DNA from: Pelagerythrobacter marensis
Lineage (GTDB): Bacteria > Pseudomonadota > Alphaproteobacteria > Sphingomonadales > Sphingomonadaceae
DNA: 64,000 nt
Direction of reading: 5' to 3'
Assembly: GCF_001028625.1 (NCBI RefSeq)
Contig: NZ_CP011805.1
Span: forward strand, 1,550,001 to 1,614,000
Shown here: piece by piece, positions 61,500 to 64,000 of the stretch
Layout: every line of letters begins with the position of its first letter
How positions within the stretch are numbered: the stretch's first letter is position 1
The notes under the pieces: model-generated
Told to the model about the DNA's origin: nothing
What the model saw: only the letters and a program-made list of their open reading frames with translations
Databases searched by the model: none
Translations under genes and position numbers: made by a program

Positions 61500-64000
61500 A
61501 TGCGCCTGTCCCGCTTCTTCATCGACCGCCCGATCTTTGCCGGCGTGATCGCCGTCATCATCACCCTGATCGGCGCGATCTCGTACTTCTTTCTGCCGGT
61601 TTCCCAGTACCCGGAGGTCGTGCCCCCCACCGTAACGGTGACCGCGACCTATCCCGGCGCTTCGGCCGAAACGGTGGCGGAAACCGTCGCCAACCCGATC
61701 GAGCAGGAGATCAACGGGGTCGACGGCATGCTCTACCTGTCGAGCCAGTCGACCGGCGATGGGCGGATGACCATCACCGTCACTTTCGAACAGGGGACCG
61801 ATCTGGACGAAGCGCAGGTGCTGGTACAGAACCGCGTCGCGATTGCGGAACCGCGCCTGCCCGAACAGGTCCAGCGCCTCGGCATCGTCACTCGCAAGAC
61901 GACCCCGGACTTCCTGCTGATCGTCAACCTGATCTCGCCCGACGGGTCGCTCAGCCGCGAATACATGTCGAACTACGCCCAGACCCGGATCAAGGACCGC
62001 CTTGCCCGGATCGAGGGGGTCGGCGACGTGCAGTTGTTCGGCAGCCGCGAACTGGCCATGCGGATCTGGATCGACCCGGGCCGTGCCGCGGCCCTGAACC
62101 TGACCGCAGGCGACATCGTTTCGGCCCTGCGCGCCCAGAATGTGCAAGTGGCCGCCGGCGTTCTCGGCCAACAGCCGAGCCCCGACGCCGCATTCCAGCT
62201 CAACGTGGAAACACAGGGCCGCTTCACCGATCCGGAGCAGTTCGGCAACGTGGTTATCCGTACCGATGCCGAAGGGCGGCAGGTGCGCGTGCGCGACATT
62301 GCCCGTGTGGAAATCGGCGCGCAGGATTACGCCACGTCCGCCTATCTGAACGACAACGAATCCGTCATCGTTCCGGTGTTGCAGGAACCCGGTTCGAATG
62401 CCCTCGCCTCGGCTGAAATCGTCAAGGAGACGATGGACGAACTTGCCGCCGACTTCCCCGAGGGGCTGGAATACCGGATCGTCTACAATCCGACCGAGTT
62501 CATCCAGCAATCGGTCGATGCAGTGGTCCATACCCTGATCGAAGCGGTCGTGCTGGTCGTTCTGGTCATCGTCGTCTTCCTGCAGAAGTGGCGCGCATCG
62601 TTGATCCCGGTGCTGGCGATCCCGATTTCGCTGATCGGCACTTTCGCAGTGCTGGCCGCGCTCGGATACTCGCTCAACAACCTTTCGCTGTTCGGCCTGG
62701 TTCTGGCGATCGGCATCGTGGTCGACGACGCGATCGTGGTGGTCGAGAATGTGGAGCGCAATCTGGAAGCGGGCATGTCCCCACTGCAGGCGGCGCGCAC
62801 ATCGATGGATGAAGTGGGCGCCGCGCTGGTCGCCATCGTGCTGGTGCTCTGCGCCGTGTTCGTCCCGACGCTGTTCATCGGCGGGCTGTCAGGCGCATTC
62901 TACCAGCAGTTCGCAATCACGATCTCAGCCGCGACGATAATCTCGCTGATCGTTTCGCTGACGCTTTCGCCCGCCATCTCCGCTCTCCTGCTGCGTCCGC
63001 ACGAACGCGCGCCCGATGGCGCCCGATGGCGGCGCCTGCTGGAGCGTGCGGGGGACGCATTCAATCGCGCCTTCGACCGTTTCAGCGAGATCTATGGCCG
63101 GTGGACGGCAACGATGGTTGCCATGCCCCGCCGGATGATGGCCGCCTATGCCGGCCTGATCGCGCTGACGGGGGCTGCCCTGTGGATGACGCCGACCGGC
63201 TTCGTTCCCCAGCAGGATCAGGCCTATTTCCTGACCGTCGTGCAATTGCCGGCAGGCTCCGCCACTTCGCGCACCGATGCGGTGATGAAGCAGGTGGCCG
63301 ATCGCGTTCTGCCGATCGACGGGATCGACAGCGTGGTCATGCTGTCGGGATTCGACGGCACATCCGAAACCCAGTCCGCCAGTTCTGCCGCTGCCTACTG
63401 GGTGCTCGACGACTTCGACGAGCGCGCGGACAAGGGGCAGACGGTGGACTCACTGATTGCCGCAGCACAGGAAGCGACCGCCGACATCGACGAAGCCCGC
63501 CTGATGATCGTCAAACCGCCCGTGATCCGCGGGATCGGTTCGGCCGGCGGCTTCCGCATGATGGTGCAGGACAAGAACGGTCAGGGGTACCGCGAGCTTG
63601 GAAAAGTCGCCGAGGCGGTAATCGCCAAGGCGAACGAGCAGGAGGGACTGGCCGGTGTCTACACCTTCTTCGAAACCGGGACCCCCCGCGTCCATGCCGA
63701 TATCGACCGTGACAAGGCACAGATCCTGGGCGTTTCCCCGTCGGAGATCTTCAACACCCTGCAAGTCTATCTCGGTTCGGCGTTCATAAACGATTTCAAC
63801 CTTCTGGGCCGGACATATCGCGTGACCGCGCAAGCCGATGCGCCGTTCCGCGACAATCCGGCGGATATCGCCAACCTCCACATGCGTTCCGCCAATGGGG
63901 CAATGGTGCCGGTCGGATCGGTCGCGACGTTGAGCGATACCACCGGCCCATACCGGGTGACGCGATACAATCTCGCGCCTGCTGTGGCGGTCGATGGCGA
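61500..64000 (+). CDS. RND multidrug efflux permease, HAE1 family (3' end outside window)
   Basis: 833 codons of an AcrB-type proton-driven exporter. N-terminus MRLSRFFIDRPIFAGVIAV, the first periplasmic loop, and TM4 with the proton-relay Asp pair in GIVVDDAIVVVENVER (~residue 410). Strong AGGAGG before ATG 61500, 49 bases after the adaptor. The frame is open to base 64000, about 80% of the usual ~1040 residues. Confidence 0.95.
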   Translation, partial: MRLSRFFIDRPIFAGVIAVIITLIGAISYFFLPVSQYPEVVPPTVTVTATYPGASAETVAETVANPIEQEINGVDGMLYLSSQSTGDGRMTITVTFEQGTDLDEAQVLVQNRVAIAEPRLPEQVQRLGIVTRKTTPDFLLIVNLISPDGSLSREYMSNYAQTRIKDRLARIEGVGDVQLFGSRELAMRIWIDPGRAAALNLTAGDIVSALRAQNVQVAAGVLGQQPSPDAAFQLNVETQGRFTDPEQFGNVVIRTDAEGRQVRVRDIARVEIGAQDYATSAYLNDNESVIVPVLQEPGSNALASAEIVKETMDELAADFPEGLEYRIVYNPTEFIQQSVDAVVHTLIEAVVLVVLVIVVFLQKWRASLIPVLAIPISLIGTFAVLAALGYSLNNLSLFGLVLAIGIVVDDAIVVVENVERNLEAGMSPLQAARTSMDEVGAALVAIVLVLCAVFVPTLFIGGLSGAFYQQFAITISAATIISLIVSLTLSPAISALLLRPHERAPDGARWRRLLERAGDAFNRAFDRFSEIYGRWTATMVAMPRRMMAAYAGLIALTGAALWMTPTGFVPQQDQAYFLTVVQLPAGSATSRTDAVMKQVADRVLPIDGIDSVVMLSGFDGTSETQSASSAAAYWVLDDFDERADKGQTVDSLIAAAQEATADIDEARLMIVKPPVIRGIGSAGGFRMMVQDKNGQGYRELGKVAEAVIAKANEQEGLAGVYTFFETGTPRVHADIDRDKAQILGVSPSEIFNTLQVYLGSAFINDFNLLGRTYRVTAQADAPFRDNPADIANLHMRSANGAMVPVGSVATLSDTTGPYRVTRYNLAPAVAVDG

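Overview
The window is GC-rich chromosomal DNA from an alphaproteobacterium, most likely a member of the Sphingomonadales (Erythrobacteraceae or Sphingomonadaceae). The inference rests on gene content (class II DAHP synthase, CobT, an HdaA-type DnaA homologue, MucR, DUF1489, DUF2794, atpHAGDC without the Fo genes) and on the intergenic palindromes, which look like repeats common in sphingomonad genomes. Almost everything is core housekeeping DNA, densely packed and largely in short operons with 1-4 base overlaps. There are no rRNA or tRNA genes, no CRISPR array, no insertion sequence and no clear prophage. Both ends cut genes: smc at the left and an RND efflux permease at the right.

Left part (1-16 kb): the 3' end of smc, a divergent lysE exporter / Lrp regulator pair, ihfA-merR, the lipid operon rpmF-plsX-fabH, a MAPEG protein, a glyoxalase-II-like hydrolase, then a small regulatory island (S24 repressor facing two small unknown genes across a palindrome). 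A minus-strand block follows: cysS, a 2-hydroxyacid dehydrogenase, an aldehyde dehydrogenase; then cobT, a ParDE toxin-antitoxin module overlapping a nitroreductase gene, and a transaldolase-like aldolase.

Middle part (16-39 kb): priA, a glutathione transferase, an operon DUF1203-ada-PEP mutase-like, a membrane serine protease, the F1 ATP synthase operon atpHAG-(lipoprotein)-DC ended by a clear terminator, a lipoprotein-like methyltransferase, glmU followed by a lipoprotein and an HNH protein, gph, an SDR, cysE-DUF2794, hdaA, and purM-purN, with PurN fused to a YjbR-like domain. A 0.5 kb gap after purN is filled with repeat palindromes.

Right part (39-64 kb): aroG, a large M16 protease, nfuA, a RutE-like reductase, tsaB-rimI, mucR, fur, an acyltransferase, then miaB-phoH-ybeY-corC-lysR, a secreted lipase-like lipoprotein, ppiB, mgtE, DUF1489, a chemoreceptor whose leader resembles a c-di-GMP-I riboswitch, a YbaK deacylase, and tetR followed by an RND efflux system.

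The points most worth a second look are the repressor/small-gene island at 6980-8321, the lipoprotein gene inside the ATP synthase operon, the purN-yjbR fusion, the chemoreceptor leader, the 19-codon bridge between phoH and ybeY, and several hairpins at operon junctions. None of these is shown here to be a new system; each is marked with its basis.
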